64,000 bases of DNA from Methylocystis sp. H62 (GTDB taxonomy: Bacteria > Pseudomonadota > Alphaproteobacteria > Rhizobiales > Beijerinckiaceae). Location of the stretch: NCBI RefSeq assembly GCF_015709515.1, contig NZ_JADNQZ010000044.1:32931-96930 (forward strand), in the 5' to 3' direction. A model generated the notes under the pieces. It was not told the origin of the DNA and did no database searches. It was given only the letters and a program-made list of their open reading frames with translations. Numbering within the stretch: position 1 is the stretch's first letter; each line of letters starts with the position of its first letter. This document shows positions 44,601-55,096 of the stretch, one piece after another. The position numbers and the translations under genes are program-made.

Positions 44601-47106
44601 TATCGGAGAAGGACTCGTGGGCCAGTGCGCGACTGACAAGCGACGAATCCTGATCAATGACCTACCCGCCGATGTGGCCCCCATACGGTCGGCGTTGTTC
44701 AGTTCGGCGCCCCGTAATATCGTCGTGCTCCCGGTGTTGTTCGAAGGACAGGTCAAAGCGGTGATTGAACTCGCAACTGTCGGCAACTTTAGTGAGCTGC
44801 AGACAATGTTCCTGGAACAACTCACCGCGTCGATAGGCATAGTTCTCAACTCGATTGAAGCGACGATGCAGACGGAAGCGCTCTTGGGGCAGTCGCAGCA
44901 ACTCGCCGCCGAGCTTCAGGCCCAGCAGAGTGAACTACAAAAAACCAATGAGCAGCTTGAGCTGAAGGCTCAACAGGTAGCCGAGCGAAACGTTGAGGTC
45001 GAGCGAAAGAATGAAGAGCTGGAGCAAGCGCGCCGCGCCCTCGAGGAAAAAGCCGCCGAGTTGGCGCTCACCTCCAGATATAAATCTGAATTTCTGGCGA
45101 ATATGAGCCATGAGCTCCGCACGCCACTGAATTCGATTCTTATTCTTGGCCAACAGCTCGGTGAGAACCCCCAGGGAAATCTGACCGAGAGGCAGGTAGA
45201 ATTCGCACGAACGATTCATGGCGCAGGCACTGACCTGTTGAACCTGATTTCCGACATTCTAGATCTATCAAAAATCGAATCTGGCACGGTCACGGTCGAA
45301 GCGGAGGAGCTAGACTTCAAGAGTCTTATCGAGCGGGTAGCGCGACCCTTCCGGCACGAGGCTGAGAATCGCGGCTTATCATTCCAGGTAAACGTCAACG
45401 CCAACGTTGGCCGCAGCATCGTGACCGATTCCAAGCGGCTTCAGCAAATATTAAAAAACCTTTTGTCGAACGCATTCAAGTTTACTCCGGCGGGCGCTGT
45501 TTGGTTCGATGTGCGAGCCGCGACGAAAGGCTGGAGCGCGCAACACCCTTCGCTCTCGCAAGCGCATCTTGTCGTCGCCTTCAGCGTCCGCGATACCGGA
45601 ATCGGCATACCTCAAGAAAAGCAGCCCATCATCTTCGAGGCGTTCCAACAGGCTGACGCTTCAACGAGTCGTCGATTTGGCGGCACTGGGCTTGGTCTTG
45701 CCATTAGCCGGGAGCTTGCCACTCTTTTGGGGGGTGAAATTCACCTGCGGTCAACCCCGGGAGAAGGCTCAACATTCACGCTTTGTTTGCCGATTGCCTA
45801 TGCTGGTGCGGGCGCGTCGCGATCAGTCGATCCACAGCCCTTGATGCAAATGCCACAAGCGCCGTTTGGCAGCAGTTTCAGCATTGCACCACAAAAGGAT
45901 GATCGCGAAAATATCACCGAAGACGACGGCGTCTTGCTGATCATAGAGGACGACCCGGATTACCGACGCATCCTCGCCGACCTAGCGCGGGACAAGGGTC
46001 TCAAAGTCATTATGGCTGCCACTGGTTCTGAGGCAGTAGCTTTGGCCCGTTCCTTCAAGCCAACGGCGATCTCGCTCGATGTTTATCTGCCCGATCTGTC
46101 CGGTTGGACAGTGCTCTCACGACTCAAACAGGATCCTTCATTGCGCCACATTCCGGTGCAGATGCTGACGATAGATCATGACCGTAAGCAAGGGCTGGCG
46201 CGCGGGGCCTATAGTTTTATTTCGAAGTCTGTTACAGCAAGCGAGCTAAGTTCGGCTATCGAACGTATTGTCGATTTCTCAAAGCCACGCCAGCGAAGGC
46301 TTCTCTTGATCGAGGACAGCGTGGTCGAACAATCAGCGATTCGCGCCCTTCTTGAATACGACGATGTGGAGATCGTCGTGGCCCAATCGGGTCAAGAAGC
46401 CTTGCACGCCTTAAGCAGCCAAAACTGGGATTGCGTCGTGCTGGATTTAGGCCTTCCGGACATGTCCGGTTTTGACGTCCTTCAGCAATTAAATGCCGAG
46501 AACGCAAGCGCGACCGTTCCGTGCGTGATCTTCACGGGCAAGAAGCTATCGGCTGAAGAAGATGCGCGCCTTCATACGATGGCGCAAAGCATAGTGGTGA
46601 AGGATGTTGAGTCGCCCGAGCGTCTGCTCGATGAAACCGCGCTTTTCTTGCATCGGGTGATCGGCGACTTGCCGCCCGAAAAACAAATTATGTTGGAGCG
46701 ACTCCATAGTTCCGATGAAGACATGTCCGGCCGGACGATTTTGCTGGTTGACGACGATGCTCGGAACCTTTTCGCCCTGTCGAGTTTGCTCGAACGTCGA
46801 GGGATTAATGTACTTACAGCTGCCAATGGCGGCGACGCCCTCGACCTGCTTGAGAAACAAAGCTCGATCTCGCTCGTGCTTATGGATATCATGATGCCCG
46901 GAATGGACGGCTATCAGACAATCAAGGCAGTGCGCGAGAATCCGCGTTTCGAGCGTCTTCCGATTATTGCGCTAACCGCAAAGGCCATGAACGAAGATCG
47001 CGAGAGGTGCCTTGAAGCCGGCGCGTCCGATTATCTCGCCAAACCCGTAAACACTGAGCAGCTCTTGTCTACGCTGCGATTATGGTTCGCCAATGACGGA
47101 AGCTGA
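41644..47106 (+). CDS. Hybrid histidine kinase with HAMP repeat array, GAF and three receiver domains
   Basis: A 1820-residue cytoplasmic sensor kinase without membrane helices. One degenerate HAMP-like unit (about residues 20-170) precedes eight near-identical 92-residue HAMP-type repeats (about 173-908), as in group III (Nik1-like) kinases that sense osmotic and other stress. A GAF domain (about 930-1075), a coiled coil, HisKA (His1156 in SHELRTP), HATPase (about 1255-1382; GTGLGLAIS) and three receivers with Asp1479, Asp1601 and Asp1748 follow. AGGAGGAG precedes the start. It overlaps the next kinase by 14 bases, so the two probably form a phosphorelay. Confidence 0.95.
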   Translation: MATKPAAVRTRGVLGRERDSQNRVSDDQLQELLQALQALKEGDFATRLPGHWDGVIGKIADSLNEVSATNCRMAVELERVRQAVGREGKTRQRVKFANHAGAWGGMESSVNALIDDLLWPTNEMTRVIGAVAQGDLLQSVQLELEGRPLMGEFLRSAKIVNTMIRQLREFTSEVTRVAREVGTEGKLGGQAQVREVTGVWKELTESVNFMADNLTSQVRNIAEVTIAVANGDLSKKITVDVRGEILQLKEAINTMVDQLRSFASEVTRVAREVGSDGKLGGQAIVPGVAGTWKDLTDSVNAMCGNLTDQVRNIAQVTTAVARGDLSRKITVDVKGEILELKQTINTMVDQLNSFASEVTRVAREVGTEGKLGGQAVVAGVGGTWKDLTDSVNFMAGNLTAQVRNIAEVSTAIANGNLSKKITVNVSGEILELKETINTMVDQLNAFASEVTRVAREVGTEGRLGGQAQVMGVAGTWKDLTDSVNSMAGNLTAQVRNIAEVTTAVARGDLSRKITVDVKGEILQLKETINTMVDQLNAFASEVTRVAREVGTEGKLGGQAQVPGVAGTWKDLTDNVNFMAGNLTAQVRNIAEVATAIADGDLSKKITVDVRGEILLLKETLNTMVDQLNAFAGEVTRVAREVGTDGRLGGQAVVPGVGGTWKDLTENVNLLAANLTTQVRNIAEVTTAVARGDLSRKITVDVKGEILQLKETINTMVDQLNAFASEVTRVAREVGTEGKLGGQAQVPGVAGTWKDLTDTVNVMAANLTEQVRGIVKVVTAVAEGDLSQSLTVKSKGEVAALADTINSMTRTLATFAVQVTTVAREVGVEGRLGGQANVPGAAGTWKDLTGNVNLLAANLTTQVRSIADVATAVTKGDLTRLIQVDARGEVAELKDNINTMIDNLRLTTDRNTEQDWLKTNLAKFTAMLQGQRDLSLVGRLLLSELAPLVGAQQGVIYQMHCGDGPPILSLLSAYADDRERSHQLRLSIGEGLVGQCATDKRRILINDLPADVAPIRSALFSSAPRNIVVLPVLFEGQVKAVIELATVGNFSELQTMFLEQLTASIGIVLNSIEATMQTEALLGQSQQLAAELQAQQSELQKTNEQLELKAQQVAERNVEVERKNEELEQARRALEEKAAELALTSRYKSEFLANMSHELRTPLNSILILGQQLGENPQGNLTERQVEFARTIHGAGTDLLNLISDILDLSKIESGTVTVEAEELDFKSLIERVARPFRHEAENRGLSFQVNVNANVGRSIVTDSKRLQQILKNLLSNAFKFTPAGAVWFDVRAATKGWSAQHPSLSQAHLVVAFSVRDTGIGIPQEKQPIIFEAFQQADASTSRRFGGTGLGLAISRELATLLGGEIHLRSTPGEGSTFTLCLPIAYAGAGASRSVDPQPLMQMPQAPFGSSFSIAPQKDDRENITEDDGVLLIIEDDPDYRRILADLARDKGLKVIMAATGSEAVALARSFKPTAISLDVYLPDLSGWTVLSRLKQDPSLRHIPVQMLTIDHDRKQGLARGAYSFISKSVTASELSSAIERIVDFSKPRQRRLLLIEDSVVEQSAIRALLEYDDVEIVVAQSGQEALHALSSQNWDCVVLDLGLPDMSGFDVLQQLNAENASATVPCVIFTGKKLSAEEDARLHTMAQSIVVKDVESPERLLDETALFLHRVIGDLPPEKQIMLERLHSSDEDMSGRTILLVDDDARNLFALSSLLERRGINVLTAANGGDALDLLEKQSSISLVLMDIMMPGMDGYQTIKAVRENPRFERLPIIALTAKAMNEDRERCLEAGASDYLAKPVNTEQLLSTLRLWFANDGS
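42160..44367 (+). repeat. Eight tandem 276-bp HAMP-coding repeats
   Basis: The unit beginning at the codon for [10 protein letters not shown] starts at 42160, 42436, 42712, 42988, 43264, 43540, 43816 and 44092, an exact 276-base period. Units 5 and 7 and parts of others are nearly identical in DNA, while units 1 and 8 diverge most. The period keeps the frame, so recombination between units would add or remove whole HAMP modules. Confidence 0.95.
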
Positions 47107-48562
47107 TAGTTTCGCTGATGAAGGCAAAGTCAATATCCTCCTCGTCGATGATCAACCGGCGAAGCTATTGAGCTATGAAATAATCCTGAATGAGCTAGGT
47201 CACAATTTGTTGAAGGCGAATTCGGCGACTGAAGCATTTAAATTATTGCTGGAAAATCAGGTCGCCGTCATCTTGGTTGACGTCTGCATGCCGGATCTTG
47301 ATGGTTTCGAGCTTGCGCAAATGATCAGGGATCATCCGCGCTTCACCGATACTGCTATCATATTCGTATCTGCAATAAACGTAACGGAAATGGACAGCCT
47401 GAGAGGCTACGAGCTAGGCGCGGTGGACTATGTTTCGGTACCCGTAGTTCCAAACATATTGCGTGCAAAGGTTCGGGTTTTCGTTGATCTCCACATCAAG
47501 ACACAAGCGTTGGCTCGCATGAACAGCGAACTTGAACAGCGAGTGGCCGAACGGACAGCGGAGCTGGAAACGGCGATCGCACGTCAAGAGTTGCTAGCTC
47601 ACGAAGTAGATCATCGGGCACGTAATGCTCTCGCGGTAATTCAATCGATAGTAGCGTTAACGCCAGCCGACGACGGTCTCTATTTTGCTAGTGCAGTAAG
47701 AGGCCGTATCCACGCCATGGCCACGGCGCACAACCTGCTTTCAGAGAGCCGCTGGAGTGGCGCCAATTTACTTAATCTCGTGAAGGAAGAACTCGCTCCA
47801 TACGCTCAAAGCAGCATCAAGATTGCAGGGGAGGCGGTTTCGATCGCGCCATCGATAGCGCAGAGCCTAGCGCTTGTGCTGCACGAGTTGGCGACGAATG
47901 CAGCGAAATATGGCGCTCTGAAAGATTCTGAAGGCTCCCTGTCCGTCAGTTGGCAGTTGAGCGACGAGCGCTTGGAACTCAAGTGGCGCGAAGAAGGGAA
48001 CGCGGATGTCGTCCCCCCATCTCGCGCGGGATTCGGCTCCAAGGTCATCGAAACGAGTATCACGGGACAACTGCAAGGTCAGATCGAGCGCGAGTGGAAG
48101 GCGAGTGGTTTGGTATGTTTGATCCGAATTCCGAGCGAGCACTTTCTGGTGTCCGGGCCTAGCAGGGGCGCGTCTGAAGATAAGCGCCGCCGTCAAGGTG
48201 ACGCCCCACATGTCCGCGGGCGCAGCATTCTCGTGGTGGAAGATGAAGCCATGGTCGCCATGATGACATGTCACGTCATCGAGGATCTCGGCGCCAAGGT
48301 GATTGGTCCTTTTGGGCGAGTGGAGGAAGCTCGGAAGGCGCTATCCGAATATCTCGACGCGGCGGTGCTCGATGTAAATCTCGACGGCGAACTCGTGTAT
48401 GAGCTAGCGGATGAATTAAGAAATCGCGGCAAGCCGATCATCTTCGTCACAGGTTATCATGCCGCCGCGATCGCTCAGGAGTTCGGCGATGTGCCGGTGC
48501 TAACAAAGCCGATAGAGCCAGACGAACTTGCCGCGGCGTTGGCGGAACTACTCGTGGAGTAA
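47093..48562 (+). CDS. Receiver-HWE-family histidine kinase-receiver protein
   Basis: A 489-residue protein with an N-terminal receiver (residues about 14-130; DD at the start, phospho-Asp63, modified Lys site VPVVP), a coiled coil (about 138-165), an HWE/HisKA_2 kinase (HEVDHRARNALAVIQSI near 170; ELATNAAKYGAL; GFGSKVIE) and a C-terminal receiver (about 378-489; Asp426, TKP). The CheY-type Lys is replaced in the first receiver. It can pass phosphate between receivers and the upstream hybrid kinase. It is the second gene of a two-gene operon; no output DNA-binding domain is present. Confidence 0.93.
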   Translation: MTEADSFADEGKVNILLVDDQPAKLLSYEIILNELGHNLLKANSATEAFKLLLENQVAVILVDVCMPDLDGFELAQMIRDHPRFTDTAIIFVSAINVTEMDSLRGYELGAVDYVSVPVVPNILRAKVRVFVDLHIKTQALARMNSELEQRVAERTAELETAIARQELLAHEVDHRARNALAVIQSIVALTPADDGLYFASAVRGRIHAMATAHNLLSESRWSGANLLNLVKEELAPYAQSSIKIAGEAVSIAPSIAQSLALVLHELATNAAKYGALKDSEGSLSVSWQLSDERLELKWREEGNADVVPPSRAGFGSKVIETSITGQLQGQIEREWKASGLVCLIRIPSEHFLVSGPSRGASEDKRRRQGDAPHVRGRSILVVEDEAMVAMMTCHVIEDLGAKVIGPFGRVEEARKALSEYLDAAVLDVNLDGELVYELADELRNRGKPIIFVTGYHAAAIAQEFGDVPVLTKPIEPDELAAALAELLVE

Positions 48563-48592
48563 TATCGGGCTTCGGACGGAATTCGGCCGCGT

Positions 48593-48880
48593 CGCTCGAC
48601 GACTGGCGCCTCGCCGATTGCGTCTATCGTCTGCGGCGGCTGATGGAGGCGCGCATGGGGAACAGCGGGCACCGCGAGTTCATCCAGGTGCTGCGGCTGA
48701 TGGAGGACTTCCATCAACATCTCGTCGAACAGGCCATCGCGGAGGCGCTGCGTCTTGGCGCAATCAGTTTTGACGCGGTGAAGATGCTCCTGCTCGCCAA
48801 ATTGGAGAACCGGCTAGCCTGGCTCGATCTGACATTCTACCCCTATCTGCAGTGGCGACGGTCGGCGCGACAGACCCGCG
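48593..48880 (+). pseudogene. istA: IS21-family IstA C-terminal fragment
   Basis: The + frame reads LADCVYRLRRLMEARMG..., EFIQVLRLMEDFHQHLVEQAI, FDAVKMLLLAKLENR, the conserved C-terminal end of IS21 transposases. The catalytic DDE part is absent and the frame continues without the proper stop. It is a remnant directly 5' of a broken istB. Confidence 0.8.
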
Positions 48881-48940
48881 CGCCTATCTCGGGCTCGTCC
48901 CCAACGCAGCCGCTATCGAGCCAAGTGTGCGAGTTTCGGC

Positions 48941-49673
48941 ATGAGCGCCTCGCAGGAGTCGACCTCCCAAATGATCGTCGCGCCGCAGGTGCTGCTGGGC
49001 AATCACCTCAAGGCGTTGAAGCTTCCCACCTTCGCGCGAATATGAGAAAGTGGCGCTGGAATCGGCGCAAGATCGCGCCGATTATCCGCGCTATTTGCTG
49101 CGCCTGTGCGAACTGGAGCGCATCGATTGCGAGCGGCGCAATGTCGAGCGTCGCATTCGCTTGGCGCGCTTTACGCAGATCAAGAGCCTCGACACATTCG
49201 ACTTCGCCGCGCAGCCGTCACTCAACAAGCCGCTGGTTCTGGAGCTGGCGCGGTGCGAACGGATAGAGAAGCGACAGAACTGCATCGCGCTGGGTCCATC
49301 CGGAACCGGCAAGACTCACCGCGCTCGCCCGTGGGCTCGCCGCTTGCTAAAAGGCCTTCAGCGTCGCTTTCACCTCGGCCGCCGCCCTCGTGCACGAACT
49401 CATGGAAGCGCGCGACGAGCGCCGCCTGCGGGCGCTGCAAGGGCATCTCAACACCATCAAATTGCTGATCGTCGAAGAGCTGGGCTACGTGCCGTTCACG
49501 GCGGTTGGTTCTGAACTGCTCTTCGAGGTCTTCAGCCAGCGCTATGAACGTGGCGCCACGCTGGTGACCAGCAGTCTGCCATTCGATGAATGGACGTCGG
49601 TGTTCGGGTGGAACGGCTCACCGGCGCGCTGCTCGATAGGCTCACCCATCATGTCCACATTCTGGAGATGAAC
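48941..49673 (+). pseudogene. istB: IS21-family IstB ATPase, frameshifted
   Basis: ATG 48941 opens MSASQESTSQMIVAPQVLLG, an IstB N-terminus. A base is lost near 49040 (FARE-YEKVA), a further shift lies after the Walker A (LGPSGTGKTH, about 49291-49320) and another near 49607 (WTSVFG/VERLTGALLDRLTHHVHILEMNG). The helper ATPase is therefore non-functional. Pieces from three frames together cover nearly the whole protein. Confidence 0.85.
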
Positions 49674-49689
49674 GGCGACAGCTATCGTC

Positions 49690-49834
49690 TCGCGACAGCC
49701 AGATATCCGACGCTAACCGGACGCCGTCTCTGGCGGGAGATCAAGGAACGCGGATATGCCGGCGGCTACACTGCGGTCACCGACCTTCTGCGCGAACTTC
49801 GGCCCCCGCGCGCGAAAGGCTTCGAGGAGGCGCC
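49690..49834 (+). pseudogene. Transposase fragment fused to the istB remnant
   Basis: Straight after the istB end (NGDSYRL) the frame continues as YPTLTGRRLWREIKERGYAGGYTAVTDLLRELRP, which resembles the N-terminal helix-turn-helix end of IstA/ISL3-type transposases rather than an istB tail. It marks the junction with a second, deleted IS. The following 49835-50274 shows no clear gene. Confidence 0.6.
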
Positions 49835-50310
49835 GATCACGAAATCGTCTGATCGCCATCCCGCCAGACTGGGGAATTTTACTTCGGCGCTTCTGGGGAA
49901 ATCGAAATCGGCATTTACACAGCGTTAACTACAGAACCAAGGGAGAAGCCGACGCAGCCATTTAACCGCCGTTGACAATCGTCTCGCTGGAGGCAAAATT
50001 CTTCCAAGGCCTCCTTTCGGCGCACAAGGCGCCGCGTCGATTGAGGGAAGTCACACCTTATGTCGCACACTAACCGTGCAACGCGCGATCCCACACGCGA
50101 ATTGAATCCATCCCGCTGGTGGATGCGCAGCGCGGCGCTTCGCCGGAAGTCGGAGCGAGCAGCAGGTAGCCGCCGTCTCGATTGCTCTTGCACACGAACA
50201 GCTCGGGAATTGGACGCCACTATGTTCAATGTGGTACAAGAGCTACGCTGCTCAACGCTTTGAACCCCTCGAGAATGGCGCTAATCCAGCAACCAGAGCG
50301 ATACAGTTTG

Positions 50311-51438
50311 ATGCGTCCTAGCCCCAGCTTGTCTCAGGTTCACTTACACGAGCCGTTGTTGGCTGCGCTGGTGGACAATGCCTTGGACGGCATCATCACG
50401 ATCGACGAAGCTGGAACGATCCTGTCATTTAATCCTGCCGCGGTCGCATTGTTTGGATATGCGGCTGACGAAGTTATCGGGCGAAATATCCGCGTGCTGA
50501 TGCCCGAGCCATATCGCAGTCGGCATGATGACTACCTGAGCCATTACCTCCGCACCGGCGAAGCCAAGATTATTGGCATCGGTCGGCAGGTCGAAGGACA
50601 ACGCCGAGACGGGTCGGTCTTTCCCATAGAGCTTGGAGTTGCCGCAGTAGAAGCCGAGGGCGAACGCTACTTTGTCGGATTCATACATGATTTAAGCGAG
50701 CGGCGCAGATTTGAAGCTCGAATGCATGATCTGCACGCGGACCGTCTCGACATTATCGAGAATATGACAGTCGGACTCGCCCATGAACTCAAACAGCCGC
50801 TCTCGGGGATCAACGCCTATCTCCACATTGCAAGCAGGCTCCTTAAGAAGGGGGATTTAACAGAAATAGAGCAGGTCCTCGACAACGCCTCCAAGCAGGT
50901 ATTTCGTGTTTCCGAAATAGTAGACAATCTGCGCCAATTTATCGCGCGGGGCGAAACGATCAAAAGCCTCCACCATTTAAACGAAGTCGTCCGAACCTCG
51001 TGTGAATTTACCGACTCCATCGCCAAGGAATGCGGCGTCGCGACAGCGGTGAATTTGGATGCGCAAACGGACCAGGTGCTCATCAACAGAATTCAAATCC
51101 AGCAGGTCGTCGTCAATCTGAAACGAAATGCGATCGACGCGATGGAAAATTGCGAGAGGCGCGAATTAGTCGTGTCGACGCGACTGATCGACGATAATGA
51201 GATTCGGGTCGATGTCGCTGATACTGGTTCAGGCATTTCGGAGGCGATCAAAGCCAAATTGTTCGAAGTGTTTACGACCACGAAGCCCCATGGACTGGGC
51301 GTTGGATTGTCTATCTCACGCTCGATTATCAACGCGCATCACGGACGGTTGTGGGTCGAGCCCAATCCTGGCGGCGGTACGATCTTCAGTTTCGTATTGC
51401 CGTTGGCGAAACAACATCAAAAGCTCGCGGAAGCCTAA
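50311..51438 (+). CDS. FixL-like haem-PAS histidine kinase
   Basis: A 375-residue soluble kinase from ATG 50311; ATG 50275 adds 12 residues and no strong ribosome-binding site decides. The PAS domain (residues about 12-135) has the FixL pattern: IITIDEAGTILSFNPAAVALFGY, MPEPYRSRHDDYLSHYLRTGEAKIIGIGR, with the His of RHDDYL at the haem-ligand position and the Arg of IGIGR. HisKA (HELKQPLSGINAYL), an N-box (NLKRNAIDAM, with Lys where Leu is usual) and G-boxes (VADTGSGIS, GLGVGLSIS) follow. No FixJ-type regulator is adjacent. It probably senses O2 or NO. Confidence 0.88.
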   Translation: MRPSPSLSQVHLHEPLLAALVDNALDGIITIDEAGTILSFNPAAVALFGYAADEVIGRNIRVLMPEPYRSRHDDYLSHYLRTGEAKIIGIGRQVEGQRRDGSVFPIELGVAAVEAEGERYFVGFIHDLSERRRFEARMHDLHADRLDIIENMTVGLAHELKQPLSGINAYLHIASRLLKKGDLTEIEQVLDNASKQVFRVSEIVDNLRQFIARGETIKSLHHLNEVVRTSCEFTDSIAKECGVATAVNLDAQTDQVLINRIQIQQVVVNLKRNAIDAMENCERRELVVSTRLIDDNEIRVDVADTGSGISEAIKAKLFEVFTTTKPHGLGVGLSISRSIINAHHGRLWVEPNPGGGTIFSFVLPLAKQHQKLAEA

Positions 51439-51615
51439 CGTGTCTCGAAAGCGACCGAAAGAGCACCACCAGCGTTTGATTGAGGCCGCATAAATGGGTT
51501 GGCGAGGCAACACAACAGTGACAAGGACGAAGCGCGCGAGTGCGCAAGCGCCCTCTGTCAGGCACCGTGATCGGGCGGGCATAGCAATTTTGTCATTCTA
51601 TTGGGTAACGTTTAT

Positions 51616-53457
51616 TTATTTTTGCGTCGCGCTTCTTTTACTCTTGGCTCGCTGCCGAACATCCTCTTTTGCCGCGTCGCGTAGTTCGGCGCGAAACTGA
51701 TCGCGTTTTTCGTGGACGGAAGCGATAACGTATCCTGCTGGAATGCCCAAACCTACCAGCGCGGCCTCCGAGATTTGAAGACTGGCCTCGACCGTCTCGG
51801 GCACGGCATCAGTTACTCCAATTGCGTAGAGGTGCCGTGCGTGTTCGGTATCCCTAGCACGCGCGACGATCAGGACGTCAGCCCTGAGTTTACGGACGCC
51901 AAGAACGATCGCGTCTACATTCGAGTGCGAACCGACGGTCACAATGACAGCGGCGGCCTCCATTATTCCACACGCTTTCATAAACGCGGCATGTGTCGCG
52001 TCCCCGAAGTACACTTCATGCCCGTTCTTTCGTTCTTCTGTCACCGAGGCTGCATCTCTGTCAGTGGCGATATAAGGAATATTATGTTCCTTCAGGAAGG
52101 ACGTGACGACCTTGCCGACGCGCCCATGACCGACGACGATTGCATGCTTATGCTGTTCGCGGGGCGCCGCCTTCAGCGTCGCATCAATCTTCTTTGGCGG
52201 TTCCATTCGAGAATTAATTTGTCGTGCGGCAGCGGACAATGCCGGAATGAGAACCATCGTAAGCGACGTGACCGCAAGAACGAATGAGGACAGTACAGGA
52301 TCGATAAGCCCCAAACTTTTCGCCAGTCCTATCGCGACGAAGGCAAACTCCCCGCCGGGGCCAAGCAGGAAACCCGTTTCGATAGCGACGCGCCACGATT
52401 GGCCGAATGCCTTCGACAGCGCAATGATGATCGCCGCCTTGAAGGCGATGAGGCCGGATACGAGCGCCAAGATGGTGAGCGGATCGCGTGCGATCTCCCT
52501 CACGTCAATGGTCATCCCCACCGTGAAAAAGAAGATACCCAGCAACAGGCCCTTGAACGGCTCGACGATAGCTTCCACGGCCTTACGATATTCAGTTTCG
52601 GCCAGAAGTAGGCCCGCGACGAACGCTCCAAGCGCCATGGACAGACCCTCGACGGCGGCCAGCACGCCCGTGCCAATGATGACGAACAGAACCGCCGCCG
52701 TAAGTAGTTCAAGAGATTCCATGGATCCAACAAGACGGAAAAGAGGTCGCAGCACTACTCTTCCAACCAGAACGATGAGCGCAATGGCCATCGCCGCATG
52801 GGCCAGTGTTATGCCAATGTTCGTCGCAAGCGAACCTTCAGTGTTCGAGCCGATGATCGAAACGAATATAAGTATCGGAATCACCGCCAGGTCCTGCGCC
52901 AGCAGGATAGAAAAGCTCGCTCTGCCTGCCCCTGTGGGCAGCTCGCCGTGTGCCGCAAGAATTTCAAGAACGATCGCGGTCGAGGATAACGCGAGGCAGG
53001 CTCCAAGGATGACTGCGACTGATGGCGCTTGTCCAGTCCAGGCGATGATGAGGGAAAGCAAACATGATGTGATAACGACCTGCGATCCGCCAAGCCCGAA
53101 AACGAGTCGCCGCATTGAAAGCAGCCGATCGTAGGAAAGCTCCAGTCCGATAAGAAACAAAAGAAAAACGACGCCAAGTTCGGCGATACCGCTAACATTT
53201 TTTGCATCGACGACGGTGAACCAATAGAGAAACGGCAGCTTGTCGATGAATGAACCTAGCCCGAGGGGACCAAGGAGCGCGCCCGCTCCCAAATAGCCCA
53301 GTACCGGGTTCAACCCGAGATAGCGTACCAGGGGAATGACGACGCCGGCAGTCCCTAGAACGACGAGCGCATCGCTATAGACCGGTATGTTGATTGTCGG
53401 AGCCAAATTACCTCCAGAGTTGCACGGTGAAGGAGTACGAAACTCCTTAAGCTTCAT
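51616..53457 (-). CDS. KefB/KefC-type (CPA2) cation:proton antiporter with RCK domain
   Basis: A 613-residue membrane protein. The first about 410 residues hold about 12-13 membrane helices with CPA2 motifs (GYLGAGALLGPLGLG, FLLFLIGLELS, LALSSTAIVLEIL, QDLAVIP). After a charged linker a TrkA-N/RCK domain follows (AIVVGHGRVGKVVTSFLKEH; Rossmann GxGxxG). Such proteins exchange K+ (or Na+) for H+ and are gated by nucleotide or glutathione binding. No KefF/KefG partner is present. It may belong with the downstream Na+/H+-related genes. Confidence 0.92.
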   Translation of the reverse strand: MKLKEFRTPSPCNSGGNLAPTINIPVYSDALVVLGTAGVVIPLVRYLGLNPVLGYLGAGALLGPLGLGSFIDKLPFLYWFTVVDAKNVSGIAELGVVFLLFLIGLELSYDRLLSMRRLVFGLGGSQVVITSCLLSLIIAWTGQAPSVAVILGACLALSSTAIVLEILAAHGELPTGAGRASFSILLAQDLAVIPILIFVSIIGSNTEGSLATNIGITLAHAAMAIALIVLVGRVVLRPLFRLVGSMESLELLTAAVLFVIIGTGVLAAVEGLSMALGAFVAGLLLAETEYRKAVEAIVEPFKGLLLGIFFFTVGMTIDVREIARDPLTILALVSGLIAFKAAIIIALSKAFGQSWRVAIETGFLLGPGGEFAFVAIGLAKSLGLIDPVLSSFVLAVTSLTMVLIPALSAAARQINSRMEPPKKIDATLKAAPREQHKHAIVVGHGRVGKVVTSFLKEHNIPYIATDRDAASVTEERKNGHEVYFGDATHAAFMKACGIMEAAAVIVTVGSHSNVDAIVLGVRKLRADVLIVARARDTEHARHLYAIGVTDAVPETVEASLQISEAALVGLGIPAGYVIASVHEKRDQFRAELRDAAKEDVRQRAKSKRSATQK

Positions 53458-54245
53458 ATACCGCAGTTGGGCCTTCGATCGGCAATCTCAGGGCTCGCGG
53501 CCAGAGTCGCGAGCGCTAGACCTTAGCGATGACCAAGCCCTTCGGCTTTCGACCCCCCCGGGGGCCGCAAGCCTGCTTGCAGGAGTCTCGATCGTTGGGC
53601 TCCAAGGACGAGCCATGCTGGCATGGCTCCAAGGCAAAACGATCGGTCAGAACCGCACGCGTTTCAGCGAACTCGCCTGCGTCATGCTTAGCATCTCAGC
53701 GTAGTCCTAGGCACTCACATTTTTATGGCGCAGCCCATTATCGTCGTTCTAATATGCCACAAACGCCGACGTTGCGTCTCGACCTGCGCTGAACAAAAAA
53801 TCCCCTTTGATGGCAGGATCGAAGTCTGCGTTCGCCGAGCTAGAATGCAGGCACATTCGGGCTTTCGGATGCGTCAAGGGGGCTTCTATTCTAATGCCTG
53901 GCGAGCGAGTTGCGCACTTCAATTCAATCTTGCGCGAGCACATTTCTTCCGCACGGGCTCGCGCGGCAGCGAGCGCCTGCATATGATCGTTACGTCCGTC
54001 GGGACTTCCGTAGCCGTTCAGGCCTGCTCGTCAACTTGCCGGCGTCGCTGAAAGCAAAGCCTGCATTGCCAACCCTGTAGCATACATACATGCGATACTT
54101 GTCGCGTGTGATCTTCTCGCGGTATCGAGAGTTTGCTTCTCTCTTTGGCGAGACAGATCTGCCGCGTCCTGGAGCTGGGTTATTCCGACCTCGGGCAGGA
54201 AGTAATGGTTGTGCATGTCGACACGAAGGCTGTGAGAGGTGCAAC
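53458..54245. other. No clear gene
   Basis: About 790 bases between the antiporter start and a hypothetical gene. Frames on both strands are short, with Arg/Ser-rich shadows. The antiporter promoter should lie near 53460-53560. A few GC-rich inverted words (GACCCCCCCGGGGGCC near 53560) are seen. No IS or RNA gene is recognised. Confidence 0.35.
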
Positions 54246-54611
54246 ATGGGATTTGTCGGTGATTTTATTTTAATGAACGAATTGCGTGCGACGAAGATCG
54301 CGTTTGCAAACCTTCCTCCCTATTCACAGCAGATAGCACTTCGGGAATTTCGCCAACTCACATCTAAAAGTGAATCGTGCGACTCGAAAGAGACGCTTTC
54401 GGCGAGGGTGTTCGAAGCGGCACTTCGCCGCCAAGAGCTTGGTCATACTGCAAACGCAATACCTGAGTGGGTTGGAGCTTGCTTAGCCGAAAGTCATTTG
54501 CTTATGCGGCAAAAGGCCTGGAGCAGCAATTCCAAATGGCAGTCCAAACTCGCTGAGGTTGAAGCGTGGATTGAGCAAGCAACCTCTGGCGTCCCAAAAA
54601 CTGATGGATGA
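54246..54611 (+). CDS. Hypothetical protein
   Basis: A 121-residue, mainly helical protein (from ATG 54246; ATG 54273 is an alternative) with no family I recognise. The sequence looks genuine (NELRATKIAFANLPPYSQQIA, TLSARVFEAALRRQELG, WVGACLAESHLLMRQ). Third positions are less GC-rich than in the T4SS region, hinting at a different origin. An IS66 fragment begins about 120 bases downstream. Confidence 0.5.
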   Translation: MGFVGDFILMNELRATKIAFANLPPYSQQIALREFRQLTSKSESCDSKETLSARVFEAALRRQELGHTANAIPEWVGACLAESHLLMRQKAWSSNSKWQSKLAEVEAWIEQATSGVPKTDG

Positions 54612-54734
54612 CACGATTGGAAACACATACATTTTCAACGGAATTCTTGCTCCAGCGGGCCTGCGGGGCCGTTCGAGGGCGTCTGAATTGGTGTTATCGG
54701 ACTTGCTACCTTCCCAAGAGCAATGCCGGCGATT

Positions 54735-54925
54735 TTGCGGTGACGATGGCGCCGGCGCCGTTGGCGTTTGGGGCGGCGAGAAGATCATCGTTGGTGCCGA
54801 TGTGGAAGCTGCGGCGCTGACGCGGGTGATCAAGGCGTTGCGGCGATGACCCCGATCTCGCCGGACGCGCGGGTCTGGATCGGCACCGGGCCACACCGAC
54901 ATGCGCAAGGGCTATGCGAGCCTCC
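54735..54925 (+). pseudogene. IS66-family fragment (tnpA end / tnpB start)
   Basis: The + frame reads KIIVGADVEAAALTRVIKALRR, matching the C-terminus of the IS66 TnpA at 62845 (IIVWADVEAAALTRVLKALSRR in key residues). After its stop comes a TnpB-like start (MTPISPDARVWIGTG, then a one-base insertion before H-D-M-R-G). The rest of the element is gone. It is homologous to, but not identical with, the copy at 60.5-63.2 kb. Confidence 0.8.
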
Positions 54926-55096
54926 GTAGCCTGAGTGCTATGTCCGCGCGAGCATGCCGAATGGCCGGTCCACCGGCGGAGACATAGAAAAAATGAATAT
55001 TTCGCATAGCCGGCTGCAGTTGGCGGGAGCATGTCCTATTTTCTTCTGGTCCTATATGGGGGCGGTCCTTGCCGTAGAATATAGAAGGAGCGTGGT

